A stretch of DNA of 64,000 bases from Streptomyces sp. SPB162. GTDB taxonomy: Bacteria; Actinomycetota; Actinomycetes; Streptomycetales; Streptomycetaceae. How positions within the stretch are numbered: position 1 is the stretch's first letter; each line of letters begins with the position of its first letter. The stretch spans positions 5,525,001 to 5,589,000 of the forward strand of contig NZ_JAQFII010000001.1 in the NCBI RefSeq assembly GCF_029504575.1. The letters run 5' to 3'. Shown here piece by piece: positions 17,585-30,806 of this stretch. The translations under genes were made by a program, and so were the position numbers. A model generated the notes under the pieces. It saw only the letters and a program-made list of their open reading frames with translations, made no database searches and was not told where the DNA came from.

Positions 17585-18751
17585 ATGGCCTACCTCGACC
17601 ACGCCGCCACCACGCCGATGCTTCCGGAGGCGGTGCGGACGATGACCGCGCACCTGACGGTCGCCGGCAACGCCTCCTCGCTGCACGCACCCGGGCGGCG
17701 AGCCCGGAGAACCGTCGAGGAGTCCCGGGAATCGCTCGCCGAGGCGCTCGGCGCCCGCCCCAGTGAGATCGTCTTCACCGCCGGTGGGACCGAGTCCGAC
17801 AACCTCGCCGTCAAGGGCCTGTACTGGGCGCGCCGGGCCGAGGACCCGCGTCGGGTCCGGGTGCTGGCCAGCCCCGTCGAACACCACGCGGTCCTGGACG
17901 CCGTCGACTGGCTCGTCGAGCACGAGGGCGCGCGCGTCGAGTGGCTGCCGGTCGACGCGAGCGGCCGGGTGCACGCGAACGCGCTGCGCGAGGCGATCGA
18001 ACGCGACCCCGGAACCGTCGCCCTGGCGACCGTGATGTGGGCCAACAACGAGGTCGGCACGATCATGCCGGTGCGCGAGCTGGCCGCCGTCGCCCGCGAG
18101 CACGGCGTCCCGCTGCACGCGGACGCGGTGCAGGCGTTCGGCCAGATCGAGGTCGACTTCGCGGCCTCCGGCCTCGACGCCATGACCGTGACCGGCCACA
18201 AGGTCGGCGGCCCCTACGGCATCGGCGCGCTCGTGCTGCGCCGCGAGCACACCCCTGTCCCGCTGCTGCACGGCGGCGGCCAGGAGCGCAGCCGCTCCGG
18301 CACGCTGGACGTCCCCGCCATCGCCGCCTTCGCGACGGCCGGAACGCTGGCCGCCGAGCGGCACGAGCGGTTCGCCCACGAGGTCGGCGCGCTCCGCGAC
18401 GATCTGGTGAGGAAGGTCATCGCGGCCGTCCCGGAGGCCGTGCTCAACGGCGACCCGGCGCCGGCCGGCCGGCTGCCCGCCAACGCGCACTTCTCGTTCC
18501 CCGGCTGCGAGGGCGACTCCCTACTCCTCCTCCTCGACGCCCAGGGCATCGCCTGTTCCACCGGCTCCGCCTGCACGGCGGGCGTCGCCCAGCCCAGCCA
18601 CGTCCTCATCGCGATGGGCCACCCCGCCGACCGCGCCCGCGGCTCACTGCGCTTCTCCCTGGGCCACACCACGACCCAGAACGAGATCGACGCCCTGGCA
18701 GCGGCGATCGGCCCAGTGGTGGACCGCGCCCGCAAAGCCGGCCTGAGCTAA
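17585..18751 (+). CDS. Cysteine desulfurase family protein
   Basis: 388-residue PLP enzyme that mobilises sulfur from cysteine as an enzyme persulfide. Visible: [14 protein letters not shown] at the N-terminus, [32 protein letters not shown], the PLP lysine in [15 protein letters not shown] and the catalytic cysteine loop [18 protein letters not shown] (IscS/NifS type). It is followed by mnmA, the tRNA 2-thiouridylase that uses persulfide sulfur, so this copy most likely feeds tRNA thiolation and possibly Fe-S assembly. The start at 17585 lacks a ribosome site but has a well-placed -10. The gene could be called iscS-like; no symbol is assigned. Confidence 0.94.
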   Translation: MAYLDHAATTPMLPEAVRTMTAHLTVAGNASSLHAPGRRARRTVEESRESLAEALGARPSEIVFTAGGTESDNLAVKGLYWARRAEDPRRVRVLASPVEHHAVLDAVDWLVEHEGARVEWLPVDASGRVHANALREAIERDPGTVALATVMWANNEVGTIMPVRELAAVAREHGVPLHADAVQAFGQIEVDFAASGLDAMTVTGHKVGGPYGIGALVLRREHTPVPLLHGGGQERSRSGTLDVPAIAAFATAGTLAAERHERFAHEVGALRDDLVRKVIAAVPEAVLNGDPAPAGRLPANAHFSFPGCEGDSLLLLLDAQGIACSTGSACTAGVAQPSHVLIAMGHPADRARGSLRFSLGHTTTQNEIDALAAAIGPVVDRARKAGLS

Positions 18752-18940
18752 GGGCTGTCCCGTGATCCCTGGTGGATCAGCGCGCTCACGGGCGAACGGC
18801 GCCCCTTTCGCAACCCGCCCCAGAGCACTAGCCGGATCACCTCGCCGCGGGCAGATCGGGAGCGGTGGAGGGCACGCTCACGTCCCGCGCGTGGAAACCC
18901 GTCGAACCTCGCCGGAGGCGCGTCGTACTCTGGAGGGGTT

Positions 18941-20081
18941 ATGACTGACTCTCCCCGCGACGCTCGTCGCCTGCGCGTTCTGGCCGCCATGAGCGGCGGC
19001 GTCGACTCCGCGGTCGCCGCGGCCCGCGCCGTCGAGGCCGGCCACGACGTCACCGGTGTCCATCTGGCCCTCTCGGCGAACCCGAAGTCCTTCCGGACGG
19101 GCGCCCGCGGCTGCTGCACGGTGGAGGACTCCCGTGACGCCCGGCGCGCGGCCGACGTCATCGGCATCCCGTTCTACGTGTGGGACCTGGCGGACCGCTT
19201 CCGTGAGGACGTCGTCGACGACTTCGTCGCGGAGTACGCGGCCGGCCGCACGCCCAACCCCTGCCTGCGCTGCAACGAGAAGATCAAGTTCGCGGCGCTG
19301 CTGGACAAGGCCATCGCGCTGGGCTTCGACGCCGTCTGCACCGGTCACTACGCGACCGTCGTGGTCAACGACGACGGCACCCGTGAGCTGCACCGCGCCT
19401 CGGACGCCGCGAAGGACCAGAGCTACGTGCTCGGCGTGCTCGACGAGCGCCAGCTCGCCCACGCGATGTTCCCGCTCGGCGACACCCTCACCACCAAGGA
19501 CGAGATCCGTGCCGAGGCCGAGCGCCGCGACCTCGCCGTCGCCAAGAAGCCGGACAGCCACGACATCTGCTTCATCGCCGACGGCGACACCCAGGGCTTC
19601 CTCGCCAAGCACCTCGGCAGCGCCGAGGGCGAGATCCTGGACGAGGACGGCGCCACCCTCGGCACCCACAGCGGAGCGTTCGGCTTCACCATCGGGCAGC
19701 GCAAGGGCCTGCGCATCGGCACCCCCGCCGACGACGGCAAGCCGCGCTACGTCCTGGACATCTCGCCGGTGAACAACACCGTCACCGTCGGCCCCAGTCG
19801 AGGCGCTCGACGTCACCGCGCTCACCGCCATCAGGCCCCGCTGGTGCGGCACCCCGCCCACCGGCCGCGCCACGTACACCGCGCAGCTGCGCGCCCACGG
19901 CGAGGACGTCCCCGTCACCGCCGAGCTGGTCGACGGTGAGCTGCTGGTCGACTTCGACGGCGAGCCGGTCCGGGGCATCGCACCGGGTCAGGCCGTGGTG
20001 CTCTACGACGGCACCCGCGTCGTCGGCTCCGCGACCATCGCCACCACACAGCGCGCCCGCGCGGACGCCGCCCGCGCCTGA
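18941..20081 (+). pseudogene. mnmA: tRNA-specific 2-thiouridylase MnmA, frameshifted in C-terminal domain
   Basis: MnmA adds sulfur at C2 of wobble uridine in tRNA. The N-terminal ATP pyrophosphatase domain is intact: PP-loop SGGVDS, catalytic cysteines in NPCLRCN and [12 protein letters not shown], and [12 protein letters not shown]. After VTVGP at about 19791-19796 the frame breaks. The run CCCC (19792-19795) appears to carry one extra C; with three, the protein continues through [16 protein letters not shown] to TGA at 20079-20081, giving about 379 residues, the family norm. As written it terminates at 19937-19939 after about 47 wrong residues, losing the C-terminal barrel. The start at 18941 has GGAGGGG. 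Homopolymer error and real mutation cannot be separated here. Confidence 0.9.
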
Positions 20082-20100
20082 ACCCGCGCGAGCCGCCTCG

Positions 20101-20106
20101 TAGGGT
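20101..20106 (+). promoter_or_regulatory. -10 box for leaderless LOG-family gene
   Basis: TAGGGT ends 8 nt before the ATG at 20114 and no ribosome site intervenes, matching the TANNNT leaderless pattern. Confidence 0.55.
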
Positions 20107-20113
20107 GGCGGCC

Positions 20114-20644
20114 ATGAACATCTGTGTTTTCATGTCCGCCGCCGACCTCGACGAGCGCTACACCGTACCGGCCCGCGAGTTCGCCGGGCTGATCGGCAGC
20201 GGTGGCCACACCCTGGTGTGGGGCGGGTCGGAGTCCGGCCTCATGAAGGTCGTCGCGGACGGCGTGCAGGAGGCGGGCGGCCGGCTGGTCGGCGTCTCCG
20301 TGGAGTTCCTGCACAAGCTGGCGCGCGAGAACGCCGACGAGATGGTGATCACCACGGACCTCGCGGAGCGCAAGGCGCAGCTGCTGCTGCGCTCGGACGC
20401 GATCGTCATCATGGTCGGCGGCACGGGCACCCTGGACGAGGCGACCGAGATCCTCGAGCTGAAGAAGCACGGCCTGCACGCCAAGCCGGTCGTGCTGCTG
20501 AACGCGGCCGGATTCTACGACGGCCTCAAACTGCAGTTGCAGCGAATGGACGCCGAAGGCTTCCTGCCGCTGCCCCTGAGCGACCTGGTCTTCTTCGCCG
20601 AGGACGGCGCCGAGGCCATGGCATACCTGGAGGAGAACGCGTGA
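20114..20644 (+). CDS. LOG family protein (lysine decarboxylase-like fold)
   Basis: 176 residues with the LOG/Rossmann-like layout: NICVFMSAADLDERY at the start, LVWGGSESGLMKVVADG (the GGxxxGLMG region) and the catalytic stretch MVGGTGTLDEATEILELKKHG, where typical LOG enzymes carry PGGxGTxxE. The conserved Arg-Lys before it appears as LAERKAQLLLRSDA. The leading Pro of PGG is replaced by Val here. LOG enzymes release free-base cytokinin-type adenines from ribotides; in Streptomyces the physiological role is unclear. The stop overlaps the next GTG (GTGA), so it is coupled to the SDR gene. Confidence 0.85.
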   Translation: MNICVFMSAADLDERYTVPAREFAGLIGSGGHTLVWGGSESGLMKVVADGVQEAGGRLVGVSVEFLHKLARENADEMVITTDLAERKAQLLLRSDAIVIMVGGTGTLDEATEILELKKHGLHAKPVVLLNAAGFYDGLKLQLQRMDAEGFLPLPLSDLVFFAEDGAEAMAYLEENA

Positions 20645-21330
20645 GCACGCATCTGATCACTGGCGCCGGTTCCGGCATCGGCGCCGCCGTCGCCCGGCGG
20701 CTGCTGGACCGCGGCGACGAGGTGCTGCTCCTGGCGCGGGACGCCGGACGGGCCAAGGAACTGGCGGCGCGCTTCGAAGGCGCCCGCACCCTGGTCGGCG
20801 ACCTGGCGGACCCGGCGCGTCTGTCGTGGGCCTTCGCCCACCAGCCGATGCCGGACCGGCTCGACTCGCTGCTGCACATCGCGGGCGTCGTCGAGCTCGG
20901 CGGGATCGGGGAGCTGACCGCGAAGGTCTGGCAGCAGACGCTCGCCGTCAACCTGATCGCACCGGCCGAGCTGACCCGGCTGGTCCTGCCCCAGCTGCGG
21001 ATGTCGCAGGGCCACGTGGTCTTCGTGAACTCCGGGGCCGGGCTCGCCGCGCACGCGAACTGGGGGGTGTACGCGGCGAGCAAGCACGGCCTGAAGGCGG
21101 TGGCGGACTCGCTGCGACAGGAGGAGCACGGGAACGGCGTACGGGTGACGAGCGTGTACCCGGGCCGCACCGCCACCCCGATGCAGGAGAAGGTGCACCA
21201 CCAGGAGGGCGCGGAGTACGACGCGTCGCGCTGGATCGACCCGGAGTCGGTGGCGACCGCGATCCTCACGGCGATCGACCTGCCGCGCGACGCGGAGATC
21301 AACGACCTGACGATCCGCCCGGGGCGCTGA
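20641..21330 (+). CDS. SDR family oxidoreductase
   Basis: 229-residue short-chain dehydrogenase translated from a GTG overlapping the LOG gene stop. The glycine motif TGAGSGIGAA is at the N-terminus, and HIAG replaces the usual NNAG. The catalytic Ser is in VFVNSGAGLAAHANWG and the YxxxK is YAASK. The segment SVYPGRTATPMQ is typical of YdfG/serine-dehydrogenase-like SDRs. Substrate unknown. The compact coupling with the LOG protein suggests shared expression, not proven shared pathway. Confidence 0.9.
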   Translation: MSTHLITGAGSGIGAAVARRLLDRGDEVLLLARDAGRAKELAARFEGARTLVGDLADPARLSWAFAHQPMPDRLDSLLHIAGVVELGGIGELTAKVWQQTLAVNLIAPAELTRLVLPQLRMSQGHVVFVNSGAGLAAHANWGVYAASKHGLKAVADSLRQEEHGNGVRVTSVYPGRTATPMQEKVHHQEGAEYDASRWIDPESVATAILTAIDLPRDAEINDLTIRPGR

Positions 21331-21370
21331 ACCCCGCTGTGGGGTGGGAATCCGCGGGCAGCGCGTCTCG

Positions 21371-21376
21371 TACGCT
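21371..21376 (+). promoter_or_regulatory. -10 box for leaderless MetE-like gene
   Basis: TACGCT ends 6 nt before the GTG at 21383, and there is no purine-rich site between. This is another leaderless-type promoter. Confidence 0.55.
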
Positions 21377-21382
21377 TCGCGT

Positions 21383-24573
<3,191 letters not shown>

Positions 24574-24793
24574 CCGGACGCCCATCACCCGTTCGGCCTA
24601 TATCCACACCTTCCGGGTGCACGGATCCCATTCGGGCAACCACCGTCGATCGGTGCCCGGCGCAGCCTTCTGCGGCCTACTGTTGAGAGGCGCGCTGGAA
24701 GGGCATGAACCTTCCAGCAACCTTTACGGGTTTCCGCCGTGGGCACGGTCGCGGTGGACCCAGGTGTCGCACCAGGTTGCGAGAGGGACGGGA

Positions 24794-26929
24794 ATGGAAC
24801 CGACGGAGGGCGCCGCACCGGCGCAGCGGCTGCGTTGGCCGGCCGCGCCGGTACTCCCCTCGGCGGTCTTACGCACCGCGGTGGTGACCGTCGCGGGACT
24901 CGCGCTGGCGGCCGGCGTGGTGGAGGCCGTCCATGAGGGCCGGGCACTCTTCCCCGGCGGCACGGTCGGCTGGGCGTTCGCCGTCCTCACCGGCATCATC
25001 GTCGGCCACCTCGTGGCGATGGGCCGCGACCGCTGGTGGGGCGGGACCGGCTCCGGCGCGGCGCTCACCCTGGCGATGCTGCTGCTCTACGGTTGGATGC
25101 CGTCGGTGCTGGTCAGCCTGGCCGTCGTGGTGCTGGTCGGTGCCGCGCGCCGGCACCGGTGGCGGCAGGCGCTGCTGCACGGCGCCGTGGACATACTGGG
25201 CGTCGGCACGGCCTCGCTGACCCTCGCCTGCTTCAGCGTGCACCCCTCCGTGGCCACCCCCTGGCACCCCGAGGACTGGGGTCTGGCGGCCGGTCCCGCG
25301 CTCGTCGTCACCGCTCTGGCCTATCTGACCGCCACGCGTGCGCTGCTCTGGTTCGCGGTCGCCCCGCGCGGCGGCGGTCTGCCGACGGTGGCCCGCACCG
25401 CGCTGATGCGCCAGGGCATGGTGGGCGTCGCCCTGCTGGGACTCTCCCCGCTGATCCTGGTCGTCGGCTGTGACATGCCGGTCCTGCTCCCGCTGTTCGC
25501 CGTCCCGCTCATCGCCCTGGACTCGACGCTGTGGATCGCGCACGCCCGCGCCGAGGAGCAGTTGCGCGACCCGCTGACCGGGCTGCCCAACCGCCAGTGG
25601 CTGCTGGAACGGGCGTGGATCGCGCTGGACGACGCGGAGCGCAAGGGCGAACGCACCGCGCTGATCCTCATCGACCTCGACAAGTTCCGGTCGGTCAACG
25701 ACACCCTCGGGCACCTGGCGGGCGACCGGCTGCTGCTCCAGGTCGCCGACCGGCTGCGGCTCGCGCTGCCGCGTGGCGCCGAGGCGGCCCGGCTGGGCGG
25801 CGACGAGTTCGCCGTCCTGCTGCCCTGCTGCGACTCCCCGACCCGCGCCCAGCGCATCGCCCGCGCCCTGGTGGCGGCCCTCGGCTCACCGCTGAGCCTG
25901 GACGGGCTGACCCTGGTGCTGGAGGCCAGCGCCGGCGTCGCCGTCTTCCCCGACCACGCGGTGGACGCCGAAGGACTGCTGCGCCGCGCCGACGTGGCGA
26001 TGTACCAGGCCAAGCGCGACCGCAGCGGCGTCGAGGTCTACGAGGCGACCCGCGACGGCAACACCCCGGACCGGCTCGGCCTGTTGGGCGACCTGCGCCG
26101 GGCGCTGGACACGGGCGACGTCGAGCTGCACTACCAGCCGAAGGTCTGCTTCGACGGGAAGATCGCCGGTCTGGAGGCGCTGGTGCGCTGGGAGCACCCG
26201 CAGCGCGGCCGGGTCAATCCCGAGGAGTTCATCGCCATGGCGGAGACCTCCGGGCTGATGCCCCAGCTGACGGAGTACGTGCTGGAGACGGCGCTGGGCC
26301 AGGTGGCCCGCTGGCGCAAGATGGGTCTGGACGTACCCGTCGCGGTGAATGTCTCGCCGCGCGATGTGCACAGCCCCGGCTTCGCGGGCGCGGTCGCCGC
26401 CCGGCTGGCCCGGCACGGCGTCCCGCCCGGCTCGCTGCAACTGGAGATAACCGAGCACGTCCTGCTGGAGGACCCGCAGCGGGCCGCCGACACCATGGCC
26501 GGGCTCACCATGCACGGGGTGAAGATGTCGCTCGACGACTTCGGCACCGGCTACTCCTCCCTGGTCCACCTGCGCAAACTGCCGGTCAGCGAGTTGAAGA
26601 TCGACCGCTCGTTCGTGGCCCGGCTGGTCCTCGACAACGAGGACGCCGAAATCGTCCGCTGCACCGTCGACCTCGCACATTCCCTCGGGCTGCTCGTCGT
26701 CGCCGAGGGCGTGGAGGACGACGAGACCTGGGAGCGGCTGCGGGACCTGGGCTGCGACGCCGTCCAGGGCTGGCTGGTCGCCGCCGCGATGCCGCCCGAC
26801 GAGGCCACCGCCTGGCTGCGCGCCCGCGAGCACGGCTGGCGGCGCCCCAACGCGCTGGAGCGCGAGCCGGAACCGGAGCACGCACCGGTGGCGGACGCGG
26901 ACCAGCCCTCCGGGCAGGCCGTGACGTAG
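24794..26929 (+). CDS. rmdB: Membrane-bound GGDEF-EAL protein, c-di-GMP turnover (RmdB-like)
   Basis: 711 residues: seven or eight membrane spans (about residues 25-250), then GGDEF ([11 protein letters not shown], with DPLTGLPNR at its start) and EAL. All key EAL residues look intact: [59 protein letters not shown] and AVQGW. It could therefore both make and degrade c-di-GMP. Codon 26 is TTA (24869-24871), so translation should need the bldA tRNA. The start at 24794 follows GAGAGGGACGGGA. S. coelicolor RmdB is, as I recall, encoded next to ligA; orthology is inferred from that synteny. It is the active counterpart to the degenerate protein at 41460. Confidence 0.9.
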   Translation: MEPTEGAAPAQRLRWPAAPVLPSAVLRTAVVTVAGLALAAGVVEAVHEGRALFPGGTVGWAFAVLTGIIVGHLVAMGRDRWWGGTGSGAALTLAMLLLYGWMPSVLVSLAVVVLVGAARRHRWRQALLHGAVDILGVGTASLTLACFSVHPSVATPWHPEDWGLAAGPALVVTALAYLTATRALLWFAVAPRGGGLPTVARTALMRQGMVGVALLGLSPLILVVGCDMPVLLPLFAVPLIALDSTLWIAHARAEEQLRDPLTGLPNRQWLLERAWIALDDAERKGERTALILIDLDKFRSVNDTLGHLAGDRLLLQVADRLRLALPRGAEAARLGGDEFAVLLPCCDSPTRAQRIARALVAALGSPLSLDGLTLVLEASAGVAVFPDHAVDAEGLLRRADVAMYQAKRDRSGVEVYEATRDGNTPDRLGLLGDLRRALDTGDVELHYQPKVCFDGKIAGLEALVRWEHPQRGRVNPEEFIAMAETSGLMPQLTEYVLETALGQVARWRKMGLDVPVAVNVSPRDVHSPGFAGAVAARLARHGVPPGSLQLEITEHVLLEDPQRAADTMAGLTMHGVKMSLDDFGTGYSSLVHLRKLPVSELKIDRSFVARLVLDNEDAEIVRCTVDLAHSLGLLVVAEGVEDDETWERLRDLGCDAVQGWLVAAAMPPDEATAWLRAREHGWRRPNALEREPEPEHAPVADADQPSGQAVT

Positions 26930-27021
26930 TACGGGCCCGTCAGAGCCCGCCCACCGCCGCCGCCGCGCCGCGTCGGCCGCCCCCGGTGGTAACCGTTTCG
27001 TCGCCAGGGGGTCCGCCCCCA

Positions 27022-27027
27022 TAGGAT
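27022..27027 (+). promoter_or_regulatory. Possible -10 box for gatCAB operon
   Basis: TAGGAT lies 41 nt before the gatC ATG, in a region with a good ribosome site (AGAGGA) further down. No convincing -35 is seen. Confidence 0.4.
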
Positions 27028-27068
27028 TGGCCGCGAAACCATCGAACTCACCCCCAGAGGATCGCTGC

Positions 27069-27365
27069 ATGCCTGGCATCACACGCGAGGAGGTCGCCCA
27101 CCTCGGCCGGCTGTCGCGTCTTGAGCTGAAGGACGAAGAGCTCGACCACTTCGCCGAGCAGCTCGACGTGATCATCGGCGCGGTCGCCCGCGTATCCGAG
27201 GTGGCCGGCGAGGACGTCCCCCCGACCTCCCACGCGCTGCCGCTGACCAATGTCATGCGCCCGGACGAGGTCCGGCCGTCGCTGACCGCGGCCGAGGCGC
27301 TCTCCGGCGCCCCGGCGCAGGAGCAGCAGCGCTTCAAGGTGCCGCAGATCCTGGGGGAGGACTAA
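27069..27365 (+). CDS. gatC: Glu-tRNA(Gln)/Asp-tRNA(Asn) amidotransferase subunit C
   Basis: 98 residues, the usual length. GatC stabilises GatA and wraps the GatAB interface in the transamidosome that makes Gln-tRNA(Gln) and/or Asn-tRNA(Asn). Typical sequence: [22 protein letters not shown] at the N-terminus and the Pro-rich link [26 protein letters not shown] at 27069 with AGAGGA upstream. It is the first gene of gatC-gatA-orf-gatB and ends 5 nt before the gatA start. Confidence 0.96.
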   Translation: MPGITREEVAHLGRLSRLELKDEELDHFAEQLDVIIGAVARVSEVAGEDVPPTSHALPLTNVMRPDEVRPSLTAAEALSGAPAQEQQRFKVPQILGED

Positions 27366-27370
27366 TCACC

Positions 27371-28864
27371 ATGACCGACCTGACCCGGCTCACCGCGGCC
27401 GAGACCGCGGCCGCCATCGCCACCGGCGAGGCTTCCGCCGTCGACGTCGCCCAGGCCCACCTGGACCGCATCGGCGCCGTCGACGAGAAGGTGCACGCCT
27501 TCCTGCACGTCGACACCGAGGGCGCGCTCGACGCCGCCCGCGCGGTCGACGAGCGGCGCGCCAAGGGCGAGAAGCTCGGCCCGCTGGCCGGCGTCCCGCT
27601 CGCGCTGAAGGACATCTTCACCACGAAGGGGATCCCGACCACCGTCGGCTCCAAGATCCTCGAAGGCTGGATCCCCCCGTACGACGCGACGGTGACCAAG
27701 CGCCTCAAGGACGCCGGCATCGTCATCCTCGGCAAGACCAACATGGACGAGTTCGCCATGGGGTCCTCGACCGAGAACAGCGCCTACGGGCCGACCGGCA
27801 ACCCGTGGGACCTCACCCGGATCCCCGGCGGCTCCGGCGGCGGCTCGTCCGCGGCGCTCGCCAGCTACCAGGCGCCGCTCGCGATCGGCACCGACACCGG
27901 TGGCTCGATCCGCCAGCCCGCGGCCGTCACCGGCACGGTCGGCGTCAAGCCGACCTACGGCGGCGTCTCCCGCTACGGCATGGTCGCGTTCTCGTCCTCC
28001 CTCGACCAGGGCGGGCCCTGCGCCCGTACGGTCCTGGACGCGGCGCTGCTGCACGAGGCGATCGCCGGCTACGACCCGCTGGACTCGACGTCCATCGACG
28101 CACCGGTCCCGTCCGTCGTCGAGGCGGCCCGCAACGGCAACGTGCAGGGCATGCGGATCGGCGTCGTCAAGGAGTTCGGCGGCGAGGGCTACCAGGCCGG
28201 CGTCATGCAGCGCTTCAACGAGTCCGTGGAGCTGCTGCGCGAGCTGGGCGCCGAGATCGTGGAGATCTCCTGCCCGTCGTTCAAGCTGGCGCTGCCCGCG
28301 TACTACCTGATCGCGCCCTCCGAGGCCTCGTCCAACCTGGCCCGCTTCGACGCCATGCGTTACGGCCTGCGGGTCGGCGACGACGGCACGAAGTCCGCCG
28401 AGGAGGTCACCGCGCTCACCCGCGAGGCCGGCTTCGGCGACGAGGTCAAGCGCCGCATCATCCTCGGCACGTACGCGCTCAGCTCCGGCTACTACGACGC
28501 GTACTACGGCTCGGCGCAGAAGGTCCGCACGCTGATCTCGCGCGACTTCGAGGCCGCCTTCGGCACGGTCGACGTGCTGGTCTCGCCGACCACCCCGACC
28601 ACCGCGTTCCCCATCGGTGAGCGCGCGGACGACCCCATGGCGATGTACCTCGCCGACCTGTGCACCATCCCGTCCAACCTGGCGGGCAACGCGGCGATGT
28701 CGATCCCGTGCGGCCTGGCCCCCGAGGACGGACTTCCGGTCGGGCTGCAGATCATCGCCCCGGCCATGGCCGACGACCGGCTCTACCGGGTCGGTGCCGC
28801 GGTCGAGGCCGCGCTCACCGGACGATGGGGCCACCCGCTGCTTGAGGAGGCACCCGCGCTGTGA
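27371..28864 (+). CDS. gatA: Glu-tRNA(Gln)/Asp-tRNA(Asn) amidotransferase subunit A
   Basis: 497-residue amidase-signature enzyme that liberates ammonia from glutamine. The Ser-cisSer-Lys triad is visible: Lys80 in PLALKDIF, cis-Ser155 in [10 protein letters not shown] and nucleophile Ser179 in [11 protein letters not shown]. The C-terminal region [15 protein letters not shown] is typical. The stop overlaps the next GTG as GTGA (28861-28864), coupling it to the small gene that separates it from gatB. Confidence 0.97.
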   Translation: MTDLTRLTAAETAAAIATGEASAVDVAQAHLDRIGAVDEKVHAFLHVDTEGALDAARAVDERRAKGEKLGPLAGVPLALKDIFTTKGIPTTVGSKILEGWIPPYDATVTKRLKDAGIVILGKTNMDEFAMGSSTENSAYGPTGNPWDLTRIPGGSGGGSSAALASYQAPLAIGTDTGGSIRQPAAVTGTVGVKPTYGGVSRYGMVAFSSSLDQGGPCARTVLDAALLHEAIAGYDPLDSTSIDAPVPSVVEAARNGNVQGMRIGVVKEFGGEGYQAGVMQRFNESVELLRELGAEIVEISCPSFKLALPAYYLIAPSEASSNLARFDAMRYGLRVGDDGTKSAEEVTALTREAGFGDEVKRRIILGTYALSSGYYDAYYGSAQKVRTLISRDFEAAFGTVDVLVSPTTPTTAFPIGERADDPMAMYLADLCTIPSNLAGNAAMSIPCGLAPEDGLPVGLQIIAPAMADDRLYRVGAAVEAALTGRWGHPLLEEAPAL

Positions 28865-29100
28865 GCACGTTGAAGAAGGCCAAGGGCTTCAAGAAGAGCA
28901 AGCTCGGCTTGTACGTCTCGATCGGCACCACGATCTTCGGCGCCGTGAGCACCATGAAGCAGGCGCGCAACGCCAGGGGCGACAACGACCGGCTGATGCT
29001 GGCCGACGCCGTGATCAGCGCCGCCGCTATCGCCACCGGCCTGGCGCTGCTCGTCCGCGAGCTGCGCAGCCTCGCCGACGACGACGTCCTGGCGGACTGA
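28861..29100 (+). CDS. Small conserved-looking protein between gatA and gatB
   Basis: 79 residues, [27 protein letters not shown]..., with a Lys-rich N-terminus, a weakly hydrophobic segment ([17 protein letters not shown]), a charged middle and a second hydrophobic stretch ([22 protein letters not shown]). It could be a small membrane-associated protein with two helices. GTG start overlapping the gatA stop implies tight co-translation, and gatB follows 11 nt later. I recognise no domain. A similar small ORF occurs at this place in other Streptomyces as far as I remember. Confidence 0.8.
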   Translation: MSTLKKAKGFKKSKLGLYVSIGTTIFGAVSTMKQARNARGDNDRLMLADAVISAAAIATGLALLVRELRSLADDDVLAD

Positions 29101-29111
29101 GAGGTATAGGA

Positions 29112-30620
29112 ATGACCGTCACGGACCTGGAGTCCTACGAGGACGCCCTGTCGGTGTACGACCCGGTGATGGGCCTTGAGGTCCACGTCGAGCTCGGCAC
29201 CAAGACCAAGATGTTCTGCGGCTGCTCGACCACCCTCGGTGCCGAGCCCAACTCCCAGACGTGCCCGACCTGTCTGGGCCTGCCCGGCTCGCTCCCGGTC
29301 GTGAACGCGATCGGCATCGAGTCGGCCATCAAGATCGGTCTCGCGCTGAACTGCGAGATCGCGACCTGGTGCCGCTTCGCGCGGAAGAACTACTTTTACC
29401 CGGACATGCCGAAGAACTTCCAGACCTCGCAGTACGACGAGCCGATCGCCTTCAACGGCTATCTGGACGTCGCGCTGGAGGACGGCGAGACCTTCCGCGT
29501 CGAGATCGAGCGCGCCCACATGGAGGAGGACACCGGCAAGTCCCTCCACGTCGGTGGCGCGACGGGCCGTATCCACGGCGCCTCGCACTCGCTGCTCGAC
29601 TACAACCGGGCCGGTATCCCGCTCATCGAGATCGTCACCAAGCCGATCGAGGGCGCGGGGTCGCGCGCTCCCGAGGTCGCCAAGGCGTACGTCGCCGAGC
29701 TGCGCGAGCTCATCAAGGCGCTGGACGTGTCCGAGGCGCGCATGGAGCAGGGCCAGATGCGCTGCGACGTGAACCTGTCGCTGCGCCCGCACGGCCGTGA
29801 GGCGTTCGGCACCCGCTCGGAGACGAAGAACGTCAACTCGCTCCGTTCGGTCGAGCGCGCCGCGCGCTACGAGATCATGCGGCACGCGGCGGTGCTCAAC
29901 TCCGGCGGCACGATCGTGCAGGAGACCCGGCACTTCCACGAGGAGGACGGCTCCACGACGGCCGGCCGCATCAAGGACAACGCCGAGGACTACCGGTACT
30001 TCCCGGAGCCCGACCTCGTCCCGATCGCCCCGGCCCGCGAGTGGGTCGAGGAGCTGCGGGCCGGTCTTCCCGAGCTGCCCCGGGTCCGCCGGGACCGGCT
30101 CAAGACCGAGTGGGGCATCTCCGACCACGAGATGCAGTCGGTCCTCAACGCGGGCGCGATCGACCTGATCACCGCGACGATCGACGAGGGCGCACCGGCC
30201 GACCAGGCCCGCAAGTGGTGGATGGGCGAGCTGGCCCGTGCCTCGAACGAGACGGGCAAGGAGCTGGCCGACCTCGGTGTCTCGCCGGCGCAGGTCGCCC
30301 GGGTGACGGCATTGGTCGCCGAGGGCTCGCTCAACGACAAGCTGGCCCGCCAGGTCCTCGAAGGCGTCCTCGCGGGTGAGGGCGGTCCCGACGAGGTCGT
30401 GGAGAAGCGCGGTCTGAAGGTCGTCTCCGACGAGGGCGCGCTGGGCGCGGCCGTGGACGAGGCGATCGCGGCCAACGCGGCCGTCGCCGACAAGATCCGC
30501 GGCGGCAACCTCGCGGCGGCCGGCGCCCTGATCGGCGCGGTCATGAAGCTGACCCGCGGCCAGGCGGACGCCAAGCGCGTCCGGGAGCTGGTGCTGGAGA
30601 AGCTCGGCGTGCAGGGCTGA
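29112..30620 (+). CDS. gatB: Glu-tRNA(Gln)/Asp-tRNA(Asn) amidotransferase subunit B
   Basis: 502-residue kinase/tRNA-binding subunit that activates the misacylated tRNA and receives ammonia from GatA. Signatures: [36 protein letters not shown], the [18 protein letters not shown] stretch and the YqeY-like C-terminal domain ([28 protein letters not shown]). The cysteine pair CGC/CPTC forms the structural zinc site seen in family members. ATG at 29112 after AGGTATAGG. The operon ends at a strong hairpin 33 nt downstream. Confidence 0.97.
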   Translation: MTVTDLESYEDALSVYDPVMGLEVHVELGTKTKMFCGCSTTLGAEPNSQTCPTCLGLPGSLPVVNAIGIESAIKIGLALNCEIATWCRFARKNYFYPDMPKNFQTSQYDEPIAFNGYLDVALEDGETFRVEIERAHMEEDTGKSLHVGGATGRIHGASHSLLDYNRAGIPLIEIVTKPIEGAGSRAPEVAKAYVAELRELIKALDVSEARMEQGQMRCDVNLSLRPHGREAFGTRSETKNVNSLRSVERAARYEIMRHAAVLNSGGTIVQETRHFHEEDGSTTAGRIKDNAEDYRYFPEPDLVPIAPAREWVEELRAGLPELPRVRRDRLKTEWGISDHEMQSVLNAGAIDLITATIDEGAPADQARKWWMGELARASNETGKELADLGVSPAQVARVTALVAEGSLNDKLARQVLEGVLAGEGGPDEVVEKRGLKVVSDEGALGAAVDEAIAANAAVADKIRGGNLAAAGALIGAVMKLTRGQADAKRVRELVLEKLGVQG

Positions 30621-30652
30621 CCGCACGGTCGACGTTCTGCGCACGCGGTGGA

Positions 30653-30681
30653 AGGGCGGTCCCGGAAGGGGCCGCCCTTTC
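30653..30681 (+). terminator. Rho-independent-like terminator after gatB
   Basis: AAGGGCGG (30653-30660) pairs with CCGCCCTT (30673-30680), with an inner CCC/GGG pairing closing a GGAA tetraloop, followed by a short T-containing tract. Confidence 0.85.
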
Positions 30682-30806
30682 GTTGTGAGTAAGCGCACGA
30701 AACACCCAAAGGATCATTTGTCGCTGTAAGAGTGGACGGCTGTACCTGAAGTGTTCTTTGAGGGCCATTCCCTGAAAGATCCACCCAAGATCCCAGGGAA
30801 GCAGGC

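Noticed and set aside
18752-18940. Tail-like sequence GGGCTGTCCCGTGATCCC... after the cysteine desulfurase gene, possibly a scar of a lost gene
   Set aside because: It seems familiar from other Streptomyces intergenic DNA, but I could not assign it to a gene or an element.
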